From the NCBI GenBank assembly GCA_000510425.1, contig AZKM01000024.1, forward strand, positions 1 through 64,000: DNA of 64,000 nucleotides. The letters run 5' to 3'. The notes below the pieces were generated by a model. That model was not told where the DNA came from and ran no database searches. It worked only from the letters and a program-made list of their open reading frames with translations. Below, piece by piece: positions 25,273-34,717 of the stretch (position 1 is the stretch's first letter; each line of letters begins with the position of its first letter). Made by a program: the position numbers and the translations under genes. This DNA is from Eubacterium nodatum ATCC 33099. GTDB taxonomy: Bacteria > Bacillota > Clostridia > Peptostreptococcales > Anaerovoracaceae.

Positions 25273-25362
25273 AAACAGCGTTCAATCGTCTTTTAATCAT
25301 TGAGCTAAGTTTTGGTTATAATGCTTTTGCTACCTAAATATATCTGCCCTACTGCTATTCAT

Positions 25363-25779
25363 TTATTCATTGTGATTAACCTCAGTAACTGTAATATTGG
25401 TTTTTATACTTTCTATCAAATTGATTACCTTATTTACATCCTCTTTAGAAAATATAAATCTTCTGTTAATCACACCTTTATTGATGTGCAACTCTATATT
25501 CGGTGCGGATTTTATTGAGTCTGTATGAACTGCCATTATTTCATCCCAACACCACAAACTATGAAATTCGTGATTCATAAGAGTGTATACAATGTCTACC
25601 CCTTCCTTTGAAACAACTTGTTTTCTGGTAGAAAATGCAGCCGGTATCAGAATCAAACCAAAGGGTAAATAAAACCAGTTATTGTAAGCATAAAAATGAT
25701 AAATTGTATAGAGTGCAACAATAACTGCTGCTATTTTCACCCATAATTTTCGTTGTGGTATTATTCCAAAATATTTCAT
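25363..25779 (-). CDS. small membrane protein of unknown function
   Basis: A 138-residue protein not recognised as a named family. It has two closely spaced hydrophobic helices (VKIAAVIVALYTIYHFYA and WFYLPFGLILIPAAFS) followed by a soluble, beta-rich C-terminal half of about 85 residues (VDIVYTLMN...SLWCWDEIMAVHTD...NRRFIFSKEDVNKVINLIES). That layout resembles membrane-anchored PH-like (bPH/YdbT-type) domains, which is a guess from shape. The ribosome site before its ATG is weak. It lies downstream of nhaC on the same strand, 120 bases away. Confidence 0.55.
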   Translation of the reverse strand: MKYFGIIPQRKLWVKIAAVIVALYTIYHFYAYNNWFYLPFGLILIPAAFSTRKQVVSKEGVDIVYTLMNHEFHSLWCWDEIMAVHTDSIKSAPNIELHINKGVINRRFIFSKEDVNKVINLIESIKTNITVTEVNHNE

Positions 25780-25899
25780 ACATCACGCACAATCCGGTTA
25801 CTACATAAGCAGCCGGAGTTTCCTTTCTAAGGGACAATTCCCGTTAATTTGCAAAATTCCCAATAACTTATAACTGAATAAAAGTTTTTCCTTTAAGAG

Positions 25900-27420
25900 T
25901 TAAATACTTTTATAAATTCCCGATCTTCTTTTTTCCGCAAGAGCTTCCATGGCTATTTTATGTGCTTCTTCCGGAGCTCCGGCAGGACCACGACCTTTTT
26001 TAAGTTTACCGAACATGTTAGTTCTTGAACCGTCAGCATATAGAATGTTTCCACCCCAGCTTGCTGTTACAATGGCAAATATCGGATTTATCAGGTTCAT
26101 AAAGCAAAACGGAAGGTATGAAAGAGTTGGAACACCTAATACTGCAGAGTGATATGAACCGCATGATGACCAAGGAACTAAAGGTGACCACAAGGTTCCC
26201 CCGTCTTCTAAAGTTCTCGACAGCATATTTCTGCCAAGTCCCATTTCATCAAAATTATCCTTGTACATTGATGAAGGTATAATTAAGCCCAGGTATTGGT
26301 CACACATTGTCGTAATACAGAAGATTGATGTCAATATTGTTACTACGATCAACTGGAATGGTGTTTTTACTTTATGTATAAGACCTCCAAGTACTGATTC
26401 TACAGCACCGATTTTCTGTAAAATTCCTCCGAAAGCTACGGCAACAATAACCAGGTTGTTAGTCCAAAGCATACTATCCATACCACCTCTGTTTACAAGT
26501 TTTGTAAACAGTTCGTTTTTGGATTCGGCAGAATAACCATTATGCAGCATATTTATACAATCAGCAATTCCTGCACCCTGGAAGATAACGGCAAATACAC
26601 ATCCCAGAAGAGACAGTAAAACTATTGACGGAATGGCAGGCATTTTTATTACCGCTACAACTATAATCATAAGAATCGGAATCAATAAAAGCGGGCTCAT
26701 ATATGCGTAATGTCCCGTTATTGATGCTGATAAATTATTTGCCAGTGTCGGATCATATTTATCAACGCTTGAAAACGAGAAGAACGCATAAATTATAATA
26801 GCAATTACAAGGCTTGGAAAAGTCGTTGTAATCATTGCTCCTACATGGTCAAAAAGCCCTGTCTGTGCAGAACCTGCGGCAAGATTAGTCGAATCTGAAA
26901 GTGGTGAAAATTTGTCTCCGCAGCATGCTCCTGAAAGAATAGCCCCTGCGATAAGTGCAGGATTAAGCCCCATTGTTGTACCGATTGCCATAAATGCAAT
27001 ACCTAAAGTTGCAGATACTGTCCAAGCCGAACCAAGAGCAATACCTACCGCCGCACACATTACAGTTACAAAGGGTAAAAATACTGCAGGAGTTAATAGT
27101 TTAAGTCCGTAATAAACAACCGACGGAATGGTTCCGCAAGCTGTAAACGAACCTATCAGGCAACCTACCAATAAAATGATAATAATAGCTTCAAGAGACT
27201 GATTGACAGACTCAAGTCCCGCAGCAAGCATATCCTTGTAATTATAGCCGCATATTTTGCCTACAACCATAGCTACCGCACAGGATAAAGTTACCGGTAT
27301 GTGAGGATCCTGTCCCCATTTAAACACATAGTTTGAAATCATTACTACAAGAAGGAAGATAATTGGGATCAGTGCTTCTATCTTGTTAGGTAATCTCGGT
27401 TTTAAACCTTTCTCATTCAT
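25900..27420 (-). CDS. nhaC: NhaC family Na+/H+ antiporter
   Basis: A 506-residue integral membrane protein with about twelve hydrophobic segments and the NhaC-family blocks SAWTVSATLGIAFMAIGTTMGLNPALIAGAILSGACCGDKFSPLSDSTNLAAGSA and TLEDGGTLWSPLVPWSSCG. Members exchange Na+ for H+, and some couple malate and lactate (family knowledge); the substrate here cannot be fixed. GGAGGTGTCAA precedes the ATG. The gene lies 116 bases downstream of a two-component system on the same strand, and a tandem 11-bp repeat in its promoter suggests that system regulates it. Confidence 0.88.
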   Translation of the reverse strand: MNEKGLKPRLPNKIEALIPIIFLLVVMISNYVFKWGQDPHIPVTLSCAVAMVVGKICGYNYKDMLAAGLESVNQSLEAIIIILLVGCLIGSFTACGTIPSVVYYGLKLLTPAVFLPFVTVMCAAVGIALGSAWTVSATLGIAFMAIGTTMGLNPALIAGAILSGACCGDKFSPLSDSTNLAAGSAQTGLFDHVGAMITTTFPSLVIAIIIYAFFSFSSVDKYDPTLANNLSASITGHYAYMSPLLLIPILMIIVVAVIKMPAIPSIVLLSLLGCVFAVIFQGAGIADCINMLHNGYSAESKNELFTKLVNRGGMDSMLWTNNLVIVAVAFGGILQKIGAVESVLGGLIHKVKTPFQLIVVTILTSIFCITTMCDQYLGLIIPSSMYKDNFDEMGLGRNMLSRTLEDGGTLWSPLVPWSSCGSYHSAVLGVPTLSYLPFCFMNLINPIFAIVTASWGGNILYADGSRTNMFGKLKKGRGPAGAPEEAHKIAMEALAEKRRSGIYKSI

Positions 27421-27472
27421 TTGACACCTCCAAAATAACCTAGATATATATTACACATATATAGTAACAGCG

Positions 27473-27494
27473 GAAGCGTCAATGAAGTGTCAAT
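27473..27494 (-). promoter_or_regulatory. tandem 11-bp direct repeat upstream of nhaC (candidate response-regulator site)
   Basis: On the minus strand ATTGACACTTC is followed directly by ATTGACGCTTC: two 11-base units with ten identical positions. A TAATAT -10 lies downstream, while the base positions 17 upstream of it (CTTCCG) make a poor -35. Adjacent direct repeats one helical turn apart are typical of winged-helix response regulators, and one is encoded directly upstream. Confidence 0.5.
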
Positions 27495-27536
27495 AAAATA
27501 ACAATATTTCAAGTTTATACCAAATTATTTATTTTT

Positions 27537-28349
27537 TTAGAATGAATATTTATCCATTTCTATTAAAGCGTTGGTCTCTTCTGCCCAGGAATATTGCGCC
27601 ATATATTCTCCGTGATATAATTTACTTCCTTCTTTACGATTTTTTATCCATGTAAAATAATCACATTCTATACATTCAAGATGGGTTAATCCAATATTTC
27701 CCCTTTCGCTGTGTATAATTTCACCACATTTTAAGTTGCCCAGAGAATCCTGAAGATCTTTTTTTAACATTCTATAGTAAGAATCGTGTCCATCGTCCTC
27801 CCAAAGTGTTGCCATTACTTCTCTGCTTGAGCATCTTGCTCCCTTCTTATGAATTAAAAACGCCATTAACTCTTTTGTTTTATCAAACTTGAACTTTACA
27901 GGTTCATCGTCTATCAATACATCAAAGTTGCCAAAACATATAATTTTGATTTTATGTGCAGATTTTTCATCATCGTTGATATTGCTGCTATATCTGAGAT
28001 TCTCTATGGCGTGTTTTACCTGCCGTGAGTTTGCAGGTTTCATTATATATCCGCTGGCATCCAGGTCGAAAGCGTTCCCCATGTAGTCGGAATACCCCGT
28101 TACAAAAATAAAATTAGTCTTAGGGTAAACTTTCTTCAGTTCACCTGCGAACTCAATTCCGTTTAAACCCGGCATCTGAATGTCTATGAAACACACATCA
28201 AATTTTTCTTTAAATGATATTTCAAGGGCTTTTACAGGATTATTTAAGACTGTCACTGACGCATTATTATCATTTTCTTTTATCAGTTCCGCCAAATAGT
28301 CGGCTGCAATTATTTCATCGTCCAATACTATGTATTTCACGTCTGTCAC
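27537..28349 (-). CDS. response regulator with winged-helix (SARP/OmpR-like) output
   Basis: A 270-residue regulator. The receiver domain (about 1-120) shows the acidic pair in YIVLDDEIIAADYL, the phospho-acceptor Asp in CFIDIQMPGLNG near residue 55, the Thr in FVTGYSD and the Lys in IMKPANS. The second half (about 132-270) is a winged-helix DNA-binding domain of the type seen in SARP-like regulators (KTKELMAFLIHKKG, SREVMATLWED), with a tail carrying YHGEYMAQYSWAE. It overlaps the kinase gene by 35 bases, so the two are co-translated. Likely targets include nhaC just downstream; this is inference from the repeat in the nhaC promoter. Confidence 0.85.
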   Translation of the reverse strand: MTDVKYIVLDDEIIAADYLAELIKENDNNASVTVLNNPVKALEISFKEKFDVCFIDIQMPGLNGIEFAGELKKVYPKTNFIFVTGYSDYMGNAFDLDASGYIMKPANSRQVKHAIENLRYSSNINDDEKSAHKIKIICFGNFDVLIDDEPVKFKFDKTKELMAFLIHKKGARCSSREVMATLWEDDGHDSYYRMLKKDLQDSLGNLKCGEIIHSERGNIGLTHLECIECDYFTWIKNRKEGSKLYHGEYMAQYSWAEETNALIEMDKYSF

Positions 28350-29613
28350 CTCTAAATTGTTTAATCTTAATTTTTTCCCCCGGAATTACGATTGTTACTC
28401 TGGTACCTACTCCAACTAGGCTGTATATTTCCATCTCTGTTTTTACGGTATTTTTCAATCTTTCATTTGCATTTTGAATTCCAATGTGTTCTCTGTCGTC
28501 ATTTAAAACTGTTTCCGGTTCAAACCCTTCTCCGTTATCAGAGATTATAATTATGTCATCCCTGCCCTCTTTTCTGGTTTCAATTTTTACGGTTCCACCT
28601 TCCAGTCTTTTGCAAATTCCATGTTTAACAGCATTTTCAACTATGGGTTGAAGTGTCAGAACAGGAACATGAAAATCAGTTGACTTGATGTCGTATTCCA
28701 CATTCAATCTGTCTCCGAACCTAAGTTTTTCTATTTCCAGATAAATTTTGATATGGTCAAGTTCCCTCTCAAAGGGATGAGTATCATAAGTTTCCATGCT
28801 ATACATATTTTCTCTTAGATATCTTGAAAACTTAACGGTGGTTTCTTCTGCAAGTTTGGGGTTTGCTCTGCAAAGTGCTGTAATTGTATTTAATGTATTA
28901 TATAGAAAATGAGGCTGAATTTGCGACAGCATCATTGAAAGCCTTTGCTCCCTTAATTTAATGTCTTTCTCCTCATTCACCTGCTGCGATATATGTACAT
29001 GGATGATAAGGTAATAAAGAAGAAATGCCACGGCATAGACCTTTACCAGCATTCCATGTCTTATTCCCGTTGAATCTATAATATTTGCAGTCATCAGAAC
29101 TGAGATATAAAGAAAAATTCCCAGAGGGTTGTTATTGGATTCCCTGTAAAACCTTATATTTAATATACTTAAAAATATTATCCAATACACCCATTCCGTA
29201 ATTATATAAAAATAACCTACCGGACCTTGGGGTCTCATTACCTGTTCATAAATGACTATATTGCTGTTGTAGAAATAATATACTATGTAAACTAAGGCAT
29301 TGATTACTGCCGGAATATAATTTCTCTTAGTGTTTTTATCTGCCATACTTATCAGTGCCACCATTGGAAGAGGTTTTGTCACATAATAAAAAATTTGAGA
29401 TATTACCACATTAATACCGGTACTTCCAAGCTCTTTTAGATAATCCAGATAAAAGGAATTGATAGACATTAGAAGCAGGAGTGTCATATTAACAATCATA
29501 TGAATTTTTAAAGACTTGTCTACAGAGGATTTCATAGAAACAATAAAGTATGTACTGACAATAATCATAAGAAATATGAAATTGTCCATTATATAAACTT
29601 GAATGTAATTCAT
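28315..29613 (-). CDS. LytS/YehU-type sensor histidine kinase
   Basis: A 432-residue membrane kinase. The N-terminal half contains six or seven hydrophobic segments. The cytoplasmic part has the PF06580 phosphoacceptor block MLSQIQPHFLYNTLNTITAL (His near residue 234), the N-box IVENAVKHGI near 326 and the G-box IISDNGEGFEPE. It should phosphorylate the regulator it overlaps. The signal is unknown. The start is ATG 29613, seven bases after AGGTG; a longer in-frame start at 29640 has no ribosome site. Confidence 0.88.
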   Translation of the reverse strand: MNYIQVYIMDNFIFLMIIVSTYFIVSMKSSVDKSLKIHMIVNMTLLLLMSINSFYLDYLKELGSTGINVVISQIFYYVTKPLPMVALISMADKNTKRNYIPAVINALVYIVYYFYNSNIVIYEQVMRPQGPVGYFYIITEWVYWIIFLSILNIRFYRESNNNPLGIFLYISVLMTANIIDSTGIRHGMLVKVYAVAFLLYYLIIHVHISQQVNEEKDIKLREQRLSMMLSQIQPHFLYNTLNTITALCRANPKLAEETTVKFSRYLRENMYSMETYDTHPFERELDHIKIYLEIEKLRFGDRLNVEYDIKSTDFHVPVLTLQPIVENAVKHGICKRLEGGTVKIETRKEGRDDIIIISDNGEGFEPETVLNDDREHIGIQNANERLKNTVKTEMEIYSLVGVGTRVTIVIPGEKIKIKQFRGDRREIHSIGR

Positions 29614-29669
29614 AAAAAAACACCTGCTCAAATAGATCATTTATACAGAAATCACTTTATGCCACATAA

Positions 29670-29697
29670 CAACCACCGACTTTCTAGCCGGTGGTTG
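29670..29697 (-). terminator. hairpin after purL (weak terminator)
   Basis: CAACCACCG (29670-29678) and CGGTGGTTG (29689-29697) form a perfect 9-bp GC-rich stem about 30 bases beyond the purL stop. The minus-strand tail is only partly T-rich, so termination may be weak. Confidence 0.55.
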
Positions 29698-29728
29698 AAT
29701 TTTCACTTGTGTTTAATTATATCATTGA

Positions 29729-32700
29729 TTACTTAAAATATTCAACTGCTGATTTAAATAGTTTCATATCATAGTTTCCCGGGACATTTTTATATAGGTT
29801 TTTCCCTATTCTTTCTGAATGTCCCATCTTACCTATGATTCTTCCGTCCGGAGAAGTAATTCCTTCAATTCCGTAATATGATCCGTTTGGATTGAACTGA
29901 ATATTATTTGTCACCTTTCCGGCATGGTCAACATACTGTGTCAAAATCTGTCCGTTTTCAGCAAGCTGTTTTATAAGCTTTTCAGGTGCTATGAATCGTC
30001 CTTCTCCATGGGATATAGGAACACTGAAAATATCACCGGTCTTAATATTATTTGTCCAAGGTGATTTATTTGATACAAGTCTGACATTGACAATCTTTGA
30101 CTGATGTCTTCTAATCTCATTAAAGGTCAATGTGGCACTATTTTCATCCGTATCAACAATTTTTCCGTACGGAACTAAGCCAAGTTTTATCAACGCTTGG
30201 AATCCATTACAAATACCAATCATAAGCCCTTCTCTTTTATCAAGAAGATCTTCTACCGCCTCTTTTATTTCCGGATTTCGGAAAAATGCGGTTATAAACT
30301 TACCTGAGCCATCAGGTTCATCTCCACCGGAGAAGCCGCCCGGAATAAAAATTACCTGAGATTCTCTAATCCTGGCTGCAAAAGTATCTACCGACTTTGC
30401 AACTTCTTCCGAATTTAAATTATTGATAACGAATATATCTGTTTCCGCACCCACATCATCAAAGGCTCTGGCAGAATCGTATTCACAGTTAGTTCCCGGA
30501 AATACCGGAATCAGAACCTTCGGTTTTTCTACAGTATATGATGCATGTAATTTTTTTTCGCAGTTGTATGAAAACTTTTCCAAAGGTTTTTCTTCTGCTT
30601 TTATATTGCATTTGTATACCGGCTCAAGCTTTTGTTCATATAATTTACTTAAGGTTTCAATGTTTATTGCATTGTCTTTCCACTCTAAAATATAGTCTGA
30701 TGTAGTTTCTCCTATTTTAATTATATTTTCTGCATCTATATCAACATTATTGCCATCAACTTCCACTAATATTCCGCCATAGGCATAATCAAATATATCA
30801 TTTATTTTCAGTTTATCATTGAATCTAAATCCTATTTTGTTGCCTATGCACATTTTGAAAATGGCATCGGCTATTCCGCCAAAACCGGGAGTATATGCAG
30901 ATTTAACAGAGCCTGTTTCGTTGAGGGTATTTACTATACTATAAACCATTTTCAGTGATTCACCTGTGGGCAGTCCGCTTTCAGTATATTCCGGTGTGAT
31001 AAATAAAACTTTACTGTTTGCAGACTTAAATTCCGGTGAAATTACTTTATCAACAGAATCTGTGGTTACTGCAAATGAAATTAAGGTTGGGGGTACATCG
31101 ATATTTTCAAAGGTTCCGCTCATTGAATCTTTGCCTCCGATAGCTGCTATTTCTAAATCCTTCTGTGCTTTGAAGGCTCCTAAAACAGCTGACATAGGCT
31201 TTCCCCAACGACCAGGTTCTCTGCCCGGCTTTTCAAAATATTCCTGAAATGACAAATAAATTTCTTTAAAAGTAGCTCCCGAAGCAATTAGTTTTGATAC
31301 AGATTCAACTACTGCAAGGTAGGCACCGTGATATGGACTTGAAGATGAAATCTCAGGATTAAATCCCCATGACATTAGAGAGCATGTATCTGTACTTCCC
31401 TTTTCTAATGAAATCAGGTTTACCATTGCTTGATTAGGGGTTCTTTGAAATTTTCCTCCAAAAGGCATAAGCACAGTACCTGAACCTATTGTGGAATCAA
31501 ACTCTTCAGAAAGTCCTCTTCTGGAACATGTATTAAGTGATGATACGAGTTTTTCATATTCATCTTTAAAATTATCTGAAATGTCTTTTTCAAAACTCTG
31601 ATGCATTGGAATTTCAATATCTATGTGTTTTTCTGCACCATTAGTATCTAGGAAGGCTCTTGATAAATTGACTATTTCCTTACCGTTCCAACTCTCTTTC
31701 AGATAAGGTGATGCCGTAACTTCAGCAACGATTGTAGCCTCTAAATTTTCATTATGTGCAAGTTTACAGAAAGCTTCCGCGTTCTTTCTTTCCACCACCA
31801 CCGCCATTCTTTCCTGAGATTCACTGATGGCAAGTTCTGTTCCATCGAGACCTTCATATTTCTTTGGAACCGCATTCAGATTGATATTCAGACCGTCTGC
31901 AAGCTCGCCTATAGCAACTGAAACTCCCCCCGCACCAAAATCATTGCATCTTTTTATCATTCTGGATGCTGCTTTATTTCTGAACAATCTCTGTAGTTTC
32001 CGCTCTTCCGGTGCATTTCCCTTCTGAACTTCTGCACCACAGGTTTCAAGAGAGTGAGTAGTATGCTTCTTAGACGAACCGGTAGCTCCTCCGCAACCGT
32101 CTCTTCCTGTTTTTCCACCCAGCAAAATTACCATATCACCGGCTTCAGGTCTTTCTCGTCTGACATTTTCCGCAGGAGCTGCTGCGATTACAGCTCCTAC
32201 TTCCATTCTCTTTGCCACATATCCGGGATGGTACAGTTCATCAACTTGTCCCGTAGCAAGACCTATCTGGTTTCCGTATGAGCTGTATCCTGCCGCTGCA
32301 GTCGTTACAAGTTTTCTTTGAGGTAATTTACCTTCCATGGTTTCAGAAACAGGAATAAGAGGATCCGCAGCACCGGTAACTCTCATAGCGCTGTATACAT
32401 AACTTCTGCCTGAAAGAGGATCTCGTATTGCACCGCCTATACATGTTGCCGCACCGCCAAAGGGTTCGATTTCCGTCGGATGATTATGGGTTTCGTTTTT
32501 AAAAAGAAGTAACCACTTTTCTTCACTGCCGTTGACATTTACATCGATCTTAACTGTACATGCATTAATTTCCTCAGACTCATCAAGTTTGTCCATTAAG
32601 CCTTTTGATTTCAGATATTTTGCTGCAATAGTACCAATATCCATTAGAGTAACAGGCTTGGTTCTGTTTAAGTTTTTTCTGGTTGAAATATATTCTTCAT

Positions 32701-33436
32701 AGGCTTCCCGGATTTCAGGATCTTTAAATTTAACATTATCTATACTCGTATTGAATGTAGTATGCCTGCAATGGTCTGACCAATAGGTATCAATCACCTT
32801 TATCTCAGTTATTGTAGGGTTTCTATCCTCGCCTTTAAAATATTTTTGACAAAGTTTCAGATCTTCTATATCCATAGCAAGACCTCTTTCCGATAGAAAA
32901 TCCTGCAGTTTTGATACACTCCAGTCTATAAAACCATCTATTATCTCTACTTCTGTCGGTATTTCATACTGAACTTTCAGTGTATCGAAAGTTCCCAAAC
33001 CGGCTTCCCTTGCCTCAACCGGATTAATTACATATTTTTTTATTGCAGAAAGTTCGGTTTCTGTGATTTCCCCCGAGAGAATGTATACCTTAGCGGATCT
33101 CACATCAGGTCTGTCTTCCTTTGAAATAAGCTGTATACATTCGGCCGCTGAATTTGCTCTCTGGTCAAATTGCCCCGGTAAGTACTCAACGGCAAATACA
33201 AAGTCTTTTGCATCATAAAAAAGCTCCTTTGCAGTGTCATCAACCTGCGGCTCTGAAAAAACTCTTTCTATGGAGTCCTCAAAAAGTCTTTCCGAAATGT
33301 TCTCCACATCATATCGGTTTACAATACGCAAGTTTTTTAGACCCTTAACTTGAAGCAAATTGGTGATTTCATTTTTTAATGAAGCTGCTTCACTTGCAAA
33401 ACCTTTCTTCTTTTCTACATAGATTCTATATACCAT
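29729..33436 (-). CDS. purL: phosphoribosylformylglycinamidine synthase, single-chain
   Basis: A 1235-residue single-polypeptide FGAM synthase (step 4 of IMP synthesis: FGAR plus glutamine and ATP to FGAM). The order is an N-terminal PurS-like region, the ATPase core with SDHCRHTTFN and LLLFKNETHNHPTEIEPFGGAATCIGGAIRDPLSGRSYV, a second half-domain, and a C-terminal class I glutaminase with PVFPGTNCEYD, the nucleophile block GICNGFQALIKLG near residue 1075 and ISHGEGRF. Separate purS and purQ genes are therefore unnecessary. GGAGG precedes its ATG, and its start overlaps the purD stop (TAATG). It is the last gene of the pur operon. Confidence 0.97.
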   Translation of the reverse strand: MVYRIYVEKKKGFASEAASLKNEITNLLQVKGLKNLRIVNRYDVENISERLFEDSIERVFSEPQVDDTAKELFYDAKDFVFAVEYLPGQFDQRANSAAECIQLISKEDRPDVRSAKVYILSGEITETELSAIKKYVINPVEAREAGLGTFDTLKVQYEIPTEVEIIDGFIDWSVSKLQDFLSERGLAMDIEDLKLCQKYFKGEDRNPTITEIKVIDTYWSDHCRHTTFNTSIDNVKFKDPEIREAYEEYISTRKNLNRTKPVTLMDIGTIAAKYLKSKGLMDKLDESEEINACTVKIDVNVNGSEEKWLLLFKNETHNHPTEIEPFGGAATCIGGAIRDPLSGRSYVYSAMRVTGAADPLIPVSETMEGKLPQRKLVTTAAAGYSSYGNQIGLATGQVDELYHPGYVAKRMEVGAVIAAAPAENVRRERPEAGDMVILLGGKTGRDGCGGATGSSKKHTTHSLETCGAEVQKGNAPEERKLQRLFRNKAASRMIKRCNDFGAGGVSVAIGELADGLNINLNAVPKKYEGLDGTELAISESQERMAVVVERKNAEAFCKLAHNENLEATIVAEVTASPYLKESWNGKEIVNLSRAFLDTNGAEKHIDIEIPMHQSFEKDISDNFKDEYEKLVSSLNTCSRRGLSEEFDSTIGSGTVLMPFGGKFQRTPNQAMVNLISLEKGSTDTCSLMSWGFNPEISSSSPYHGAYLAVVESVSKLIASGATFKEIYLSFQEYFEKPGREPGRWGKPMSAVLGAFKAQKDLEIAAIGGKDSMSGTFENIDVPPTLISFAVTTDSVDKVISPEFKSANSKVLFITPEYTESGLPTGESLKMVYSIVNTLNETGSVKSAYTPGFGGIADAIFKMCIGNKIGFRFNDKLKINDIFDYAYGGILVEVDGNNVDIDAENIIKIGETTSDYILEWKDNAINIETLSKLYEQKLEPVYKCNIKAEEKPLEKFSYNCEKKLHASYTVEKPKVLIPVFPGTNCEYDSARAFDDVGAETDIFVINNLNSEEVAKSVDTFAARIRESQVIFIPGGFSGGDEPDGSGKFITAFFRNPEIKEAVEDLLDKREGLMIGICNGFQALIKLGLVPYGKIVDTDENSATLTFNEIRRHQSKIVNVRLVSNKSPWTNNIKTGDIFSVPISHGEGRFIAPEKLIKQLAENGQILTQYVDHAGKVTNNIQFNPNGSYYGIEGITSPDGRIIGKMGHSERIGKNLYKNVPGNYDMKLFKSAVEYFK

Positions 33437-34704
33437 TATGCTTCCTCCAACGCCTGTAATGCTTTTGCTCCAATGTCATTTCTGTAAAAACCGTCCTCAA
33501 ATACAATTTTTTTAGTTGACTCATAAGCTTTATCAATAGCTTCTTTTAGGGTTTTTCCTCTTTCCGTTATGCCAAGGACTCTTCCACCGTTCGAAAGCAA
33601 TTTTTTATTTTCAAGTTTAGCACCGGCAACATAGACATTTGAAACTTCATTTGGAATAATCAGTTCACATCCTTTAGCGTAAGTTCCGGGATACCCCTTT
33701 GATGCCATAACTACACAACACGCACAGTCCTCAGCAAACTGCACTTTAGCCTCCGATAAAGTTCCCTTCGCAGTATGTTCCATAATTTCAAGCAGATCAC
33801 TTTCCAAAAGAGGAAGAACCACCTGGGTTTCAGGATCACCGAATCTGCAGTTATATTCTATAACTTTAGGACCATCTTTAGTGAGCATCAGTCCGAAATA
33901 CAAGCAGCCTCTGAAAGTTCTGCCCTCTTTATTCATTGCAACCATAGTAGGAAGAAAAATTTCCTCCTCACACTGTGCCGCAATATCTTCCGTATAATAA
34001 GGATTAGGTGCAATCGTTCCCATTCCTCCCGTATTTAAGCCTTTATCCCCGTCTAAAGCTCTTTTATGATCCATTGAGGAAATCATAGGAATCAAGACCT
34101 TTCCGTCTGTAAAACTCAAAACAGAAACTTCAGGACCTTCTAAAAATTCTTCTATTACAATACAGCTTCCGCTTTCACCAAAAATCTTGTCCTCCATCAT
34201 AGAAGTAACGGCAGTCTCTGCAGTTTCTCTGGTTTCTGCAATTATAACACCCTTACCCTTTGCAAGTCCGTCAGCTTTAATGACGACCGGAATATTACAG
34301 GTTTCAAGGTATTGAATTGCACTGTCTTTATCTGTAAAGATTTCATATTGAGCGGTGGGAATACCATACTTTCTCATCAATTCCTTTGAAAATGCCTTAC
34401 TTCCCTCTATTATTGCAGCAGACTTATTAGGACCGAAACAAGGAATCCCCTTATCTTCCAGCAAATCCACAAGTCCCATTACTAAAGGATCATCCGGTGC
34501 TACAACTGCAAAATCAATCGCTTCTTTTTCTGCAAAATCAACTATACCGGTCAGTTCCTCTCCTCCTATGTTCACACAGGTTGCATCCCTTGCAATACCA
34601 CCGTTTCCGGGCAAGGCAAAAATTTCCGATACCCTGTCATTTTCTTTTATTTTCTTAATTATAGCATGTTCTCGTCCGCCACCGCCAACTACCATTATTT
34701 TCAT
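33436..34704 (-). CDS. purD: phosphoribosylamine-glycine ligase
   Basis: A 422-residue ATP-grasp enzyme that joins phosphoribosylamine and glycine to make GAR. It opens with KIMVVGGGGREHAIIKKI and has KADGLAKGKGVIIAE, EEFLEGPEVSVLSFTDG, DHKRALDGDKGLNTGGMGTIAPNPYY and EYNCRFGDPETQVVLPLL, all typical of PurD. Length is normal. GGAG lies six bases before the ATG. It follows the AICAR formyltransferase gene by 13 bases and overlaps purL by one base. Confidence 0.97.
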   Translation of the reverse strand: MKIMVVGGGGREHAIIKKIKENDRVSEIFALPGNGGIARDATCVNIGGEELTGIVDFAEKEAIDFAVVAPDDPLVMGLVDLLEDKGIPCFGPNKSAAIIEGSKAFSKELMRKYGIPTAQYEIFTDKDSAIQYLETCNIPVVIKADGLAKGKGVIIAETRETAETAVTSMMEDKIFGESGSCIVIEEFLEGPEVSVLSFTDGKVLIPMISSMDHKRALDGDKGLNTGGMGTIAPNPYYTEDIAAQCEEEIFLPTMVAMNKEGRTFRGCLYFGLMLTKDGPKVIEYNCRFGDPETQVVLPLLESDLLEIMEHTAKGTLSEAKVQFAEDCACCVVMASKGYPGTYAKGCELIIPNEVSNVYVAGAKLENKKLLSNGGRVLGITERGKTLKEAIDKAYESTKKIVFEDGFYRNDIGAKALQALEEA

Positions 34705-34717
34705 AAGAATCTCCTTT

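Larger units (their letters stand above)
24944..25362. other. 419-base intergenic stretch
   Basis: This AT-rich gap lies between two convergent genes. It contains a terminator at 25003-25035 and a 16-bp perfect hairpin at 25237-25272. No credible gene, tRNA or riboswitch was seen. Confidence 0.6.
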
